From: Gemmatimonadota bacterium
Lineage (GTDB): Bacteria; Gemmatimonadota; Gemmatimonadetes; Gemmatimonadales; GWC2-71-9
Assembly: GCA_003221825.1 (NCBI GenBank)
Contig: QHUE01000159.1
Coordinates: 1 to 31,869, forward strand
Direction of reading: 5' to 3'
DNA: 31,869 bases
Under the pieces are notes generated by a model. The model ran no database searches, was not told the origin of the DNA, and saw nothing but the letters and a program-made list of their open reading frames with translations. Within the stretch, counting starts at the first letter, position 1. Every line of letters starts with the position of its first letter. This document shows, in pieces, positions 16,608 to 24,258 of this stretch. A program made the position numbers and the translations under genes.

Positions 16608-18443
16608 TCAGGTCCGGAACTGAAGATTGTACAGCCGGCGATACAAGCCGTCCGCTGAGAGCAAGTCGCCGTGCGAGCCGCGTTCCACGATGCGCCCTTC
16701 GGCCAGCACGACGATGAAATCGGCGTGCTGCACCGTGGCGAGCCGGTGCGCGATGACGAAGACCGTGCGGTGCGCCATCAGGCGCTCGATGGCCTCCTGC
16801 ACCAGCCGCTCGGACTCCGTGTCGAGCGCGCTGGTGGCCTCGTCGAGAATGAGGATCGGTGGATCGCGCAACAGCGCCCGCGCGATCGCGATGCGCTGGC
16901 GCTGCCCGCCGGAGAGCCGCGTGCCGCGCTCGCCGAGCAGCGTGGCGTAGCCTTCGGGGAGTCGCATGATGAACTCATCGGCGTTCGCGGCGCGCGCCGC
17001 CCCGCGCACCTGGTCGAGCGGGACGTCCTTCAGTCCGTAGGCGATGTTCGCGAGCACGGTGTCGTTGAGCAGGACCGTTTCCTGCGACACGATCCCCATC
17101 AGGCGGCGCAGCGACGTACGCGTGTAACTGGTGAGGGGGACGCCGTCGAGCAGGATCTCCCCGCGCGTGGGCTCGTAGAATCGCGGCAGCAAGTCGACCA
17201 GCGTGGTCTTACCGGCGCCCGACGGGCCGACGATCGCGACAACCTGGCCGCGCTGGACTTCCAGCTCCACGTCGCGGAGCACCGCCTCTGCCGGTTCGTA
17301 TTCGAACGACACACCGCGGAACTCGATGCGCTCGCTGAACTCCGCCGTCGTCTCGCCGGGGCGGTCGCCTTCGGCCGACGGCAGGTCGAGGACCTCGAAC
17401 ACGCGCTCCGCGGATGCGACGGCCGTCGCCATGATCGCCGGGTAGTTCGAGACCGACTTGATCGGCGACATGAGCCGCAGGCTGACGGCGAGGAAGGTGA
17501 TCAGCACGGCGGGGTCGAGCGTCGCGCCGGCGCCGAGCGCCAGCCGGGTGCCCACGACGAGAATCAGCACGATCATGACGCCGCCGAACACCTCACTCAC
17601 CGGACTGGTCAGGCTGGAGTAGCGCTGCGCGCGCAACACCCGGCGGCGATAGCGCTCGGCGAGCTCGGCGAACCGTCCCAGCTCGAACGCCTCGGCGACG
17701 TAGGCGCGCACCAGTTTCGCCGAGGCGATCATCTCGCCCACGTGGCTCGTCACCTCGCCGCGCTCGGCCGCCAGCTCGCGCGAGCGGCGGCGCAGGCGAT
17801 TGATCATCGGGCGGATGATGAGAAGCAGCACCGGCGCCAGCAGCAGCGAGAGCAGCGTCAGCTTGACCGACAGGCCGAAAAGAATGGCGACGTAGACGAG
17901 GATGACGACGACGTTCTGCAGCAGCGATGCGAGCGCGGCGCTCACCGCCGTCTTCACCTGATCGGTGTCGCTGATGACGCGGGCGATCGTCTGGCCCGCG
18001 CGCGTGCGCTGGAAGTAGCCCAGCGGCAACGTCTGCAGGTGCCGGAACAGCCGGATGCGCAGGTCGCGCACCACGCCTTCCTGGATCGCGACGCTGCCGA
18101 TCGAGGAGAGATAGGACGTGAGATTCTTGAGCAGCAGCGCGACGAGCAGGACGATGACGACGTTGCGCAGCGCGATCTCGGGCGTTCCGGCCTGGAGGAA
18201 GGGCCCCGCGATCTTGTTGAGCACCGCCTCGACCTGCGTTCCGCCTTGCGCGGGCAGCGCCGCGTTGCCGAACAGCGTACGCAGGAACGGAATCAGCAAG
18301 ACGAACGTGAAGCCGTCGAGCACCGATGAGACCACCGTCGACGCGATGGTGGCGGCGAACAGCGGCGAGTAGGGTCGCAGCAGCGACAGCAGCCGCGCGC
18401 TCCCTCTCCCTCCCCCTCGCCTTCCCTCTGCCCCGCGAGTCAT
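16608..18443 (-). CDS. msbA: ABC exporter, MsbA-type (fused TM and ATPase)
   Basis: A 611-aa half-transporter that would dimerise and flip a lipid-linked substrate such as lipid A core. The N-terminal transmembrane domain has six helices (about residues 25-330), including LIPFLRTLFGN, GYFQRTRAGQTIARVISDTD and FGLSVKLTLLSLLLAPVLLL. The C-terminal ATPase has Walker A GPSGAGKTTL, Q-loop MGIVSQETVLLNDT, signature LSGGQRQRIAIARALL, Walker B ILILDEATSALD and the switch IAHRL. The ATG at 18441-18443 shares one base with the upstream TAA (TAATG). The Gly/Arg-rich first 17 residues and glycan-gene context favour a lipid/LPS flippase over a drug exporter, but specificity is not proven. Confidence 0.9.
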   Translation of the reverse strand: MTRGAEGRRGGGRGSARLLSLLRPYSPLFAATIASTVVSSVLDGFTFVLLIPFLRTLFGNAALPAQGGTQVEAVLNKIAGPFLQAGTPEIALRNVVIVLLVALLLKNLTSYLSSIGSVAIQEGVVRDLRIRLFRHLQTLPLGYFQRTRAGQTIARVISDTDQVKTAVSAALASLLQNVVVILVYVAILFGLSVKLTLLSLLLAPVLLLIIRPMINRLRRRSRELAAERGEVTSHVGEMIASAKLVRAYVAEAFELGRFAELAERYRRRVLRAQRYSSLTSPVSEVFGGVMIVLILVVGTRLALGAGATLDPAVLITFLAVSLRLMSPIKSVSNYPAIMATAVASAERVFEVLDLPSAEGDRPGETTAEFSERIEFRGVSFEYEPAEAVLRDVELEVQRGQVVAIVGPSGAGKTTLVDLLPRFYEPTRGEILLDGVPLTSYTRTSLRRLMGIVSQETVLLNDTVLANIAYGLKDVPLDQVRGAARAANADEFIMRLPEGYATLLGERGTRLSGGQRQRIAIARALLRDPPILILDEATSALDTESERLVQEAIERLMAHRTVFVIAHRLATVQHADFIVVLAEGRIVERGSHGDLLSADGLYRRLYNLQFRT

Positions 18444-20014
18444 TATCGGGATCGGCGCGGCGTGAGCAGCGCGACGGGCAGGATCATCTCCTCGGGCGTG
18501 GCGCCGCCGTGCAGGAAGGCGCCGCGATAGCGGGCCTGGTACTCGCGCAGCTTGGTCGGATAGACGAAGAACCGGTCGCCCGTCGCCAGCAGGAGCCGCA
18601 CGCCCAGCCCCTTCGCGGGGAGGCCGTACGCCTTGAGGTCCTCGACCATGATCGCGGCCTCGGGATCCTCGGCGCGCAGGTCCTCGCCGAACTTGTAGCG
18701 CAGGTTGGCGGTGGCGTCGCGCTTGGCGAACACCGTCGCCGGCGTCTCGCAGTGAATCGAGCCGTGGTCGGTAGTGAGCAGGACCGGCACGTTGCGGCGC
18801 TCCGCTTCCTCGAGCGCCGCCATCACCGGCGACCGCTCGAACCACGTCCGCGTGAGACCGCGCAGCGCGTCGGCGTCGCGCGCGACCTCGTACAGGATCG
18901 CGTTCTCCGAGCGGCCGTGCGTCAGCTGATCGATGAAGTTGAAGACGAGGGCGGTCACGCCCGGCTGGGCGAGATGCGCCGGGAGACGGCGCAACAGATC
19001 GGTGCCGTCGGCGGCGGTGAACAGTTTCTCGTAGCGCACCGGCACCTCTTCGCCCACGAGCTCGCGCAGCTGCTCGGTCAGCAGCTCGGCCTCGTGCGCA
19101 TTGAGGCTCTCTTCATCGGTCGGCGCGCCCCACCATTCGGGATGCCGCGCCGCGATCTCCATCGGAAACAGGCCGCTGAAAATCGCGTTGCGCGAGAACG
19201 GGGTCGCCGTCGGCAGAATGCTGTAGTAGTGCGACTCCTCCAGGTCGAACAGGGGCGTGATGAGATCGCGCAGCACTTCCCACTGATCGAGCCGCAGGCA
19301 GTCGATCAGGATGAACACCACCCGGCCCGTCCGCTTCAGCGCGGGCACGAGGAACTCGGCGCCGACGTCGACCGACAGCGGCGGCCGGTCCCGCTCGGGG
19401 TCGGCGAGCCAGCGCGGATAGTGTTTGGTGATGAATCCCTGGAAGTCCTTGCGCAGGCTCTCCTGCAGCGCGCGCAGGGCTTCGGAGAGTCCGGGCTCGT
19501 CGCCCGCGGCGAGCCGCACCTCCCAGCGCGCCAACTCGGCCACCAGCTCACTCCACTCGCGCCAGGCGAGCGCCGCGCCGCGGCGGCCCTCGAGCTCGCG
19601 GAAGCGCGTGACGAAGTCGCGCGCCAACCGCTGCTGGCGGATGCGGTCGCCCTCGAGCAGGCGCGTGACGACGGAAAGCACCTGGCGCGGATGGACGGGC
19701 TTCACGAGGTAGTCGTCGACTTCGGTACCGATGGCGTCGCGCAGCAGCGCGTCGTCTTCGCTCTGCGTCACCATCACCACGGCCATGGCGGGATCGATGG
19801 CGCGGATTTCGGGCAACAGATCGAGGCCGCGGCGGCCGGGCATCTGCTCGTCGAGCAGCACGACGCTGTAGGGCTGGCGCCGCAGCATGGCGAGGGCGTC
19901 GTCGCCGTGCGCCGCCTGCGCCACCGCGAATCCCTGCTGCTCGAGAAAGCGGCGGTGCGCGGCGAGGCCATCGACTTCGTCGTCAATCCAGAGAATGCTC
20001 TTCGGACGCGGCAT
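18443..20014 (-). CDS. porX: PorX-like response regulator fused to PglZ (alkaline-phosphatase-fold) effector
   Basis: 523 aa. Residues 1-120 are a CheY-type receiver with acidic pair Asp11/Asp12, phospho-acceptor Asp55 (VVLLDEQMPG), Thr83 and Lys105 (YLVKPVHP). A helical linker (about 120-210) leads to a PglZ/alkaline-phosphatase-superfamily domain: VVFILIDCLRLDQWEVLRDL, nucleophile-type Thr in ILPTATPFSRNAIFSGLFP, FNFIDQLTHGRSEN and metal ligands in TTDHGSIHCETP. In Bacteroidota PorX controls type IX secretion and its PglZ domain is a zinc phosphodiesterase acting on oligonucleotides. Here the neighbours are a flippase and glycosyltransferases. The cognate kinase is not in the window. The ATG at 20012-20014 was chosen because the receiver begins right after it (MPRPKSILWIDDE). 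Confidence 0.93.
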   Translation of the reverse strand: MPRPKSILWIDDEVDGLAAHRRFLEQQGFAVAQAAHGDDALAMLRRQPYSVVLLDEQMPGRRGLDLLPEIRAIDPAMAVVMVTQSEDDALLRDAIGTEVDDYLVKPVHPRQVLSVVTRLLEGDRIRQQRLARDFVTRFRELEGRRGAALAWREWSELVAELARWEVRLAAGDEPGLSEALRALQESLRKDFQGFITKHYPRWLADPERDRPPLSVDVGAEFLVPALKRTGRVVFILIDCLRLDQWEVLRDLITPLFDLEESHYYSILPTATPFSRNAIFSGLFPMEIAARHPEWWGAPTDEESLNAHEAELLTEQLRELVGEEVPVRYEKLFTAADGTDLLRRLPAHLAQPGVTALVFNFIDQLTHGRSENAILYEVARDADALRGLTRTWFERSPVMAALEEAERRNVPVLLTTDHGSIHCETPATVFAKRDATANLRYKFGEDLRAEDPEAAIMVEDLKAYGLPAKGLGVRLLLATGDRFFVYPTKLREYQARYRGAFLHGGATPEEMILPVALLTPRRSR

Positions 20015-20024
20015 CCTGCGTGAC

Positions 20025-20053
20025 AAGCTAGTCCCGCTGGCGGGGCCGGGCAA
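20025..20053 (-). promoter_or_regulatory. Candidate promoter of the porX-msbA-GT2 operon
   Basis: Minus strand: TTGCCC (20053-20048), a 17-base spacer, TAGCTT (20030-20025), then 10 bases to the ATG. This spacing is canonical for a housekeeping sigma factor and implies a leader of about 4 bases. Confidence 0.5.
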
Positions 20054-20061
20054 CGCGCGAC

Positions 20062-20067
20062 TACATT
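20062..20067 (+). promoter_or_regulatory. -10-like TACATT box before the GT9 gene
   Basis: TACATT lies 6 bases before GTG 20074 and repeats the TANNNT-to-start spacing seen at tyrS and the GT4 pair. No clear -35 element or Shine-Dalgarno sequence is seen. Confidence 0.4.
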
Positions 20068-20073
20068 GGCCGC

Positions 20074-21063
20074 GTGTTGCGCATTCTGTGCGTCCGGTTC
20101 AGCTCCATCGGCGACGTCCTCCTCACCACTCCCCTCGTGCGCGCGTTACACCGGCGTCATCCCGACGCCGAGTTGCATTTCGTCACGAAGCGTGCGATGG
20201 CACCGCTGGTCGTGGAGAATCCGCATCTGACGCGCGTGATCGAGCTCGAGCCACACGAGCGGATCACCGATCTCGCCCGCCGGCTCCGGGCGCTCGGGCC
20301 AACGCACGGATTGGATCTGCACGGCAGCGTGCGGAGCCAGGCCTTGCGCTGGCTCGTCCCATGCCCCTGGTCCGGCTACTCTAAGCGCAAGCTTGCCCGG
20401 ACGACGTTGATCGCGACGAAGATCAACATCTACGGGACGCAGGTGCCCGTCCCCGAGCGCTACTTCGAGGCAGCGCGCGCGCTGGACGTGGCGCCGGACG
20501 GCGGCCCGCCGGAGTTCTTCCTCGCACCGTCGGCGCGCGCGCACCTGAAGCATTGGCTGACGGACATCGGGCTGGACCAAAAACCGTTCGCGGTCATCGC
20601 GCCCGGTGCGGCACACGCCACCAAGCGCTGGCCCACGGAGCATTGGCAGGCGCTGACGGAGCGGTTACATCAGGTCGGGTATGGCGTGGTCGCCGTGGGC
20701 GGTCCGGCTGATCGTGAGCTCGTAAGTGCGCTCGGCGCGCACGTGATCAACGTCGCGGGCGAATTCACGCTGCAGGAAACCGGCGCCTGTCTCGCGCGCG
20801 CCGCCGTCGTGGTATCCGGTGATACGGGCGTGATGCACATGGCCACCGGTGTGGGCACACCCGTCGTGGCGCTGTTCGGACCCACCGTCGAACCGTTCGG
20901 CTTCTTCCCGTATACCAGGCGCGCCGCGGTGCTGGAGCGCGACTTGGGTTGCCGTCCGTGCTCCGCGATGGGCACGGAACGCTGCCCGCTCGGCCATCAC
21001 CGCTGTCTCGAGGAGATTCTCCCCGATGAAGTCGCGGCCGCGGTGCAACGGCTCGTGGCATGA
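20074..21063 (+). CDS. Glycosyltransferase family 9 (heptosyltransferase-like)
   Basis: A 329-aa GT-B enzyme. The N-terminal domain starts LRILCVRFSSIGDVLLTTPL with HRRHPDAELHFVTKRAMAPL. The donor domain has FAVIAPGAAHATKRWPTEHW, VVVSGDTGVMHMATGVGTPV and FGPTVEPFGFFPY, hallmarks of WaaF/WaaC/WaaQ. The C-terminal Cys-rich DLGCRPCSAMGTERCPLGHH stretch is common in this family. It would add heptose or a related sugar to the LPS core. The GTG 20074 start is fixed by the conserved N-terminus. It is divergent from porX by 59 bases and its stop overlaps the next start as ATGA. Confidence 0.92.
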   Translation: MLRILCVRFSSIGDVLLTTPLVRALHRRHPDAELHFVTKRAMAPLVVENPHLTRVIELEPHERITDLARRLRALGPTHGLDLHGSVRSQALRWLVPCPWSGYSKRKLARTTLIATKINIYGTQVPVPERYFEAARALDVAPDGGPPEFFLAPSARAHLKHWLTDIGLDQKPFAVIAPGAAHATKRWPTEHWQALTERLHQVGYGVVAVGGPADRELVSALGAHVINVAGEFTLQETGACLARAAVVVSGDTGVMHMATGVGTPVVALFGPTVEPFGFFPYTRRAAVLERDLGCRPCSAMGTERCPLGHHRCLEEILPDEVAAAVQRLVA

Positions 21064-21428
21064 CGACGCCGGCGGAAGGGCGGCTGGTCACCCTCATCGC
21101 GGAGTCGGCGCGGGGCCCACGCCGGGAGGGCCTCTTCGCCCTGTGGCTCGTCGTCCGGGCCGCCGAAGCGCTGCTCCCGCCGGCGCCGGTGAGCGCGAAG
21201 AATCATCGCCGCCGCCTGCAGGCGCTCGAAACACGGATCGGCAGCCTGGCGCTGCCCGCGCCGCTCAAGCGGGCGCTCGCCGCGGCGCGCCAGCACCTCG
21301 AAACCGCGACCCCCACTGCCGCCGCGCTGGTGCTCAGCCAGCTCACCGCCCCGGCCCGGGAGGTGCTGGGCGCTGAAGCCGGAGACGCCGTCACCGTTGC
21401 CGCGCGCACCGCGAGATTGCATCTATAG
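21060..21428 (+). CDS. Unrecognised 122-aa Ala/Arg/Leu-rich protein
   Basis: I do not recognise a family. It is probably all-helical: an N-terminal segment LVTLIAESARGPRREGLFAL, WLVVRAAEALLPP, a basic NHRRRLQALETR stretch, then ALKRALAAARQ-like helices and LVLSQLTAPAREVLG. There is no signal peptide, Cys or obvious catalytic motif. The ATG overlaps the GT9 stop (ATGA) and the gene ends 3 bases before the DnaB-like ATPase, so it is almost certainly translated in the same operon. The coupling and the fact that the other frames are poor argue that it is real. Partnership with the ATPase is only inference from position. Confidence 0.6.
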   Translation: MTTPAEGRLVTLIAESARGPRREGLFALWLVVRAAEALLPPAPVSAKNHRRRLQALETRIGSLALPAPLKRALAAARQHLETATPTAAALVLSQLTAPAREVLGAEAGDAVTVAARTARLHL

Positions 21429-21431
21429 ATC

Positions 21432-22304
21432 ATGCCATCCCCCGCCCGCCGCTTCGAAAAACGTCCCTCGCTCGACAATCTCGTCGAGCGCGTCGATGCG
21501 CAGCGTCCCGGCGAAGTCACGGGCGACACGATTCCCACCGGGTTCGGCTCGCTCGACAAACTGCTCGGCGGTGGCCTGCGGCGGCGCGATCTGATTCTGC
21601 TGGGCGGCGACATTGGCAGCGGCAAATCGGCGCTCGCGCTCGGCGTCGCGCTGCGGGTGGCCCAGCAGTCGGTCGGCGTGGCCTATCTCTCCGGCGAAAT
21701 GCATGAAGAGCGCCTGATGGAGCGCGCGCTGGCGATCGAGGGCAAAGTCGCCGTGGACGAGCTGCGCGCCGCCAAGCTGAACGACCAGACGCGCGCCGGC
21801 GTCGGCGGCGCCGCGGTGCGGCTGCGGGGTCTCCCGCTCTCGCTCTTACCGCTCGCCGGCGAAGACTTCGAAACGGTCTTCGAGCGGCTCGACCCCCTGC
21901 GCCAGATCGGCTTGGTCGTCGTGGATTACCTGCAGCTCGTGCCGCCGCCGAAGGCACGGACGACGCAGGACGAGGACACGGCGCTCGTGCTCCGGCACCT
22001 CAAGGCGCTCGCGCTCGCCCGGCAGGTGGCGCTGTTCGTCGTGGCGCAGCTCCCCGGGTTTCAGACCGGCCGGGACGCCAAGCGGCCGACGCTCGACGAC
22101 TACGGCGTCATGGGGGCGCCCAAGCAGCATGCCGATGTCATCCTGTCGATCTTCCGCGAGGAGATGTACAACCCCGGCGGCGGCGTGGACGGCGCCACCG
22201 AGCTGATCGTCGCCAAGAACCGCAACGGCCCCACGGGATTCGCCGATCTCTACTTTTATCGCCGCTGGATGCGGTTCGAGGATATGCTCGACCCGGATAG
22301 ATGA
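21432..22304 (+). CDS. Stand-alone DnaB-like C-terminal (RecA-fold) ATPase
   Basis: 290 aa. After a short basic leader it has only the ATPase domain of DnaB: TIPTGFGSLDKLLGGGLRRR, Walker A GGDIGSGKSALALGVA, LSGEMHEERLMERALA, Walker B LVVVDYLQLVPPP, LKALALARQVALFVVAQLP and the C-terminal TELIVAKNRNGPTG. The primase-interacting N-terminal domain of replicative DnaB (about 150 residues) is absent, so this is not the main replicative helicase. It could be a phage-, plasmid- or repair-type hexameric ATPase, or a KaiC/RadA-like regulator; DnaB similarity in Walker B and the final motif is strongest. It sits just upstream of yebC-ruvCAB. Confidence 0.85.
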   Translation: MPSPARRFEKRPSLDNLVERVDAQRPGEVTGDTIPTGFGSLDKLLGGGLRRRDLILLGGDIGSGKSALALGVALRVAQQSVGVAYLSGEMHEERLMERALAIEGKVAVDELRAAKLNDQTRAGVGGAAVRLRGLPLSLLPLAGEDFETVFERLDPLRQIGLVVVDYLQLVPPPKARTTQDEDTALVLRHLKALALARQVALFVVAQLPGFQTGRDAKRPTLDDYGVMGAPKQHADVILSIFREEMYNPGGGVDGATELIVAKNRNGPTGFADLYFYRRWMRFEDMLDPDR

Positions 22305-22310
22305 TATAAG
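22305..22310 (+). promoter_or_regulatory. Possible -10 box of the yebC-ruv operon
   Basis: TATAAG directly follows the stop of the DnaB-like gene in a locally AT-rich patch (22301-22324). If used, it would place the three-hairpin element at 22352-22424 inside the 5' leader. There is no clear -35 element, so this is weak. Confidence 0.3.
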
Positions 22311-22351
22311 TTGGATATTGAAAGAGGACATGGTCGCAGTTGGGTACTCGA

Positions 22352-22424
22352 CACCCTAAAGGGTGCGCTCGGCAATGCGGTGTCCTTAAAGACAATGTCT
22401 GCCGAGCACAGGCTTTAGCCTGTG
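22352..22424 (+). repeat. Three-hairpin palindromic element in the yebC leader
   Basis: Hairpin 1: CACCC-TAAA-GGGTG (22352-22365). Hairpin 2: 8-bp perfect stem GCTCGGCA (22367-22374) with TGCCGAGC (22400-22407), enclosing a near-palindrome TGTCCTTAAAGACA (22381-22394). Hairpin 3: 8-bp perfect stem CACAGGCT-TT-AGCCTGTG (22407-22424). It resembles a REP-like intergenic element, and each centre carries a TAAA/TTTA-type core. AGGAG (22429-22433) follows as Shine-Dalgarno for yebC. It could also be a structured leader or an attenuator; there is no T-run to make it a clear terminator. Confidence 0.65.
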
Positions 22425-22440
22425 AATCAGGAGTAGGGAT

Positions 22441-23187
22441 ATGGCTGGTCACAGTAAATGGAAGCAGATCAAACGCAAAAAGGCGGTCACGGATCAGAAG
22501 CGCGGGGCCGTCTTCACGCGTCTGATTCGCGAAATCACGATTGCGGCCAAGGCGGGCGGTGGTGATCCGGGCGGCAACGCGCGGCTGCGTACGGCGATCG
22601 ATGCCGCCAAGGCCGAGAACATGCCGGCCGACAACATCGATCGCGCCGTCAAAAAGGGGACCGGCGAGCTGGCGGGTGTGACCTACGAAGAGGTCACGTA
22701 CGAAGGATACGGTCCCGGCGGCGCCGCGCTGCTGATTCAGGCGACCACCGACAATCCCAACCGCACCGTCGCCGAGATCCGCAACGTCTTCCAGCGCCAC
22801 GGCGCCAACCTCGCGGCCACCAACGCCGTCGCCTGGATGTTCGACCGCAAGGGACAGATCGTCGTCGATGCGAAGGCGAACGAAGACGCGACGATGGAAG
22901 CGGCGCTCGATGCGGGCGCGGAAGACATGGAGCAAGAGGGCGACATCTATTTGATCACGACGCCGCCCACGCAGCTCCACGCGATCGATCAGGCGCTGCG
23001 CAGCAAAAAGCTGCCCGTGCAGAGCGCCGAGATCGCCATGGTTCCCAAGAACACCGTAAAGGTCGAGGGCAGCGACGCCAAGCGGCTGCTGCAGCTCGTC
23101 GAAGGCCTCGAGGAGATGGACGACGTCGCGAAGGTCTTTTCCAACTTCGACATCGACGCCGAGGCGATGGCGGCGGTGACGGGATGA
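22441..23187 (+). CDS. yebC: YebC/PmpR-family protein
   Basis: 248 aa, full length. The family start MAGHSKWKQIKRKKAVTDQK is present, followed by TRLIREITIAAKAGGGDPGG, MPADNIDRAVKKGTGE and YEGYGPGGAALLIQATTDNP. The C-terminal part has MVPKNTVKVEGSDAKRLLQL and ends DDVAKVFSNFDID. YebC proteins are described as transcriptional regulators of quorum/ruv genes and, more recently, as translation factors that relieve ribosome stalling at proline-rich stretches. It is preceded by AGGAG 7 bases before ATG 22441 and by the hairpin element. It leads into ruvC with a one-base gap, the common yebC-ruvCAB order. Confidence 0.97.
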   Translation: MAGHSKWKQIKRKKAVTDQKRGAVFTRLIREITIAAKAGGGDPGGNARLRTAIDAAKAENMPADNIDRAVKKGTGELAGVTYEEVTYEGYGPGGAALLIQATTDNPNRTVAEIRNVFQRHGANLAATNAVAWMFDRKGQIVVDAKANEDATMEAALDAGAEDMEQEGDIYLITTPPTQLHAIDQALRSKKLPVQSAEIAMVPKNTVKVEGSDAKRLLQLVEGLEEMDDVAKVFSNFDIDAEAMAAVTG

Positions 23188-23188
23188 C

Positions 23189-23671
23189 GTGAGGGTCCTG
23201 GGCGTCGACCCCGGCACTCAGGTCACGGGCTACGGCGTGATCGAAACGGGGAACGGGAACGGGACTCCCGGGCTGGGCCGCCTCATTGAATGTGGTGTCT
23301 TTCGCTTCGGACGCACCAATTCCCTGCCCCATCGCCTCGCCGAGCTGCACCACGCAATCGCGCAGCTCATCCAACGTCACCAACCCTCGGTGCTCGCCCT
23401 CGAGGATGCCTTCTATCATAAGAACGTGCGCACTACGCTCGTGCTCGGTCATGCCCGGGGAGTCATCCTGCTGGCAGCGGAGCAAGAGGGACTCCAGATC
23501 GCCCAGTTTGCTCCAGCCATGATCAAGAAGACCGTCGTCGGCGCCGGCGGCGCGCAGAAGTCGCAGGTGGGGGCGATGGTGGCCAGGCTGCTACGGCTGA
23601 AGCATGCGCCGAAACCCGCCGACGCGGCCGACGGGGTAGCGGCCGCACTCACCTACATTCTGCGGTCATGA
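23189..23671 (+). CDS. ruvC: Holliday junction resolvase RuvC
   Basis: 160 aa. The four acidic catalytic residues are visible: Asp7 (VLGVDPGTQVTGYG), Glu72 (VLALEDAFY), Asp145 and Asp148 (KPADAADGVAAALTY), with HKNVRTTLVLGHARGVILLA in between. It cuts four-way junctions within the RuvABC complex. The GTG 23189 start is fixed by the conserved MRVLGVDPG beginning. A short GGGAAC-type repeat (about 23247-23264) encodes GNGNGTPG at residues 21-28, a surface loop, probably tolerated. Its TGA overlaps ruvA's ATG. Confidence 0.97.
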   Translation: MRVLGVDPGTQVTGYGVIETGNGNGTPGLGRLIECGVFRFGRTNSLPHRLAELHHAIAQLIQRHQPSVLALEDAFYHKNVRTTLVLGHARGVILLAAEQEGLQIAQFAPAMIKKTVVGAGGAQKSQVGAMVARLLRLKHAPKPADAADGVAAALTYILRS

Positions 23672-24258
23672 TCGCCCATGTGCGCGGTCGCCTCGCTGCG
23701 AAATCCGCCGACCGCGTCGTCGTCGAGACTCCCGGCGGTGTGGGCTACGAAGTCGTCGTGCCGCTCGGCGTGATGGAGCGGTTGCCGGCGACCGGGGCGG
23801 AAATCACCCTGGCGACCGAGCTGGTCGTGCGCGAGGACGGGTGGGCGTTGTACGGATTCCTCGACCAAGCCGAGCGCCGCTTTTTCCAGCGGCTCACGAG
23901 CGTGAGCGGCATCGGTCCCAAGATCGGGATCGCGCTGCTCTCGGCGCTGGGCGTGGAGCGCGGCGCGCGGGCGCTGCGCGAGAAGAACATCGGCGTGCTG
24001 GCGTCCGTCAGCGGCATCGGCCGCAAGACGGCCGAACGACTCGCGCTCGAGCTGGGCGAGAAAGTCGAGGAGTTCACGGAAGCGTCGTCCATCGCGGTTC
24101 CGGCCGGCGCCGAAGCCGCGCTCAAGGCGCTCGAGCGGCTCGGCTATGGCGTACCGGAGGCGGATCGGGCGATCCGCCAGGCCCTCGCGGGAAACGGCAC
24201 GGAGACGGAAACGGAGAACCTGGTGCGGCGCGCGCTGCAGATTCTCACAGCCCGATGA
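23668..24258 (+). CDS. ruvA: Holliday junction DNA helicase subunit RuvA
   Basis: 196 aa. The N-terminal OB fold (MIAHVRGRLAAKSADRVVVE, GVGYEVVVPLG, LYGFLDQAERRFFQRLTSVS) is followed by two helix-hairpin-helix motifs (SGIGPKIGIALLSAL and SGIGRKTAERLALELGEK) and a C-terminal RuvB-binding domain (EAALKALERLGYGVPEADRA). It forms tetramers that hold the junction open. Both ends overlap neighbours as ATGA. A GGARAC-type repeat (24189-24216) codes for the acidic linker GNGTETETEN before the last helix. Confidence 0.97.
   Translation: MIAHVRGRLAAKSADRVVVETPGGVGYEVVVPLGVMERLPATGAEITLATELVVREDGWALYGFLDQAERRFFQRLTSVSGIGPKIGIALLSALGVERGARALREKNIGVLASVSGIGRKTAERLALELGEKVEEFTEASSIAVPAGAEAALKALERLGYGVPEADRAIRQALAGNGTETETENLVRRALQILTAR

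Noticed and set aside
16671..20023. Two long plus-strand open frames (552 and 565 aa) opposite msbA and porX
   Set aside because: Composition is that of antisense shadows (Arg/Asp/His-rich), while the minus strand encodes clear MsbA and PorX motifs.
22352..22424. Known riboswitch or T-box upstream of yebC
   Set aside because: No recognisable conserved riboswitch core or T-box sequence; only simple palindromes are visible.
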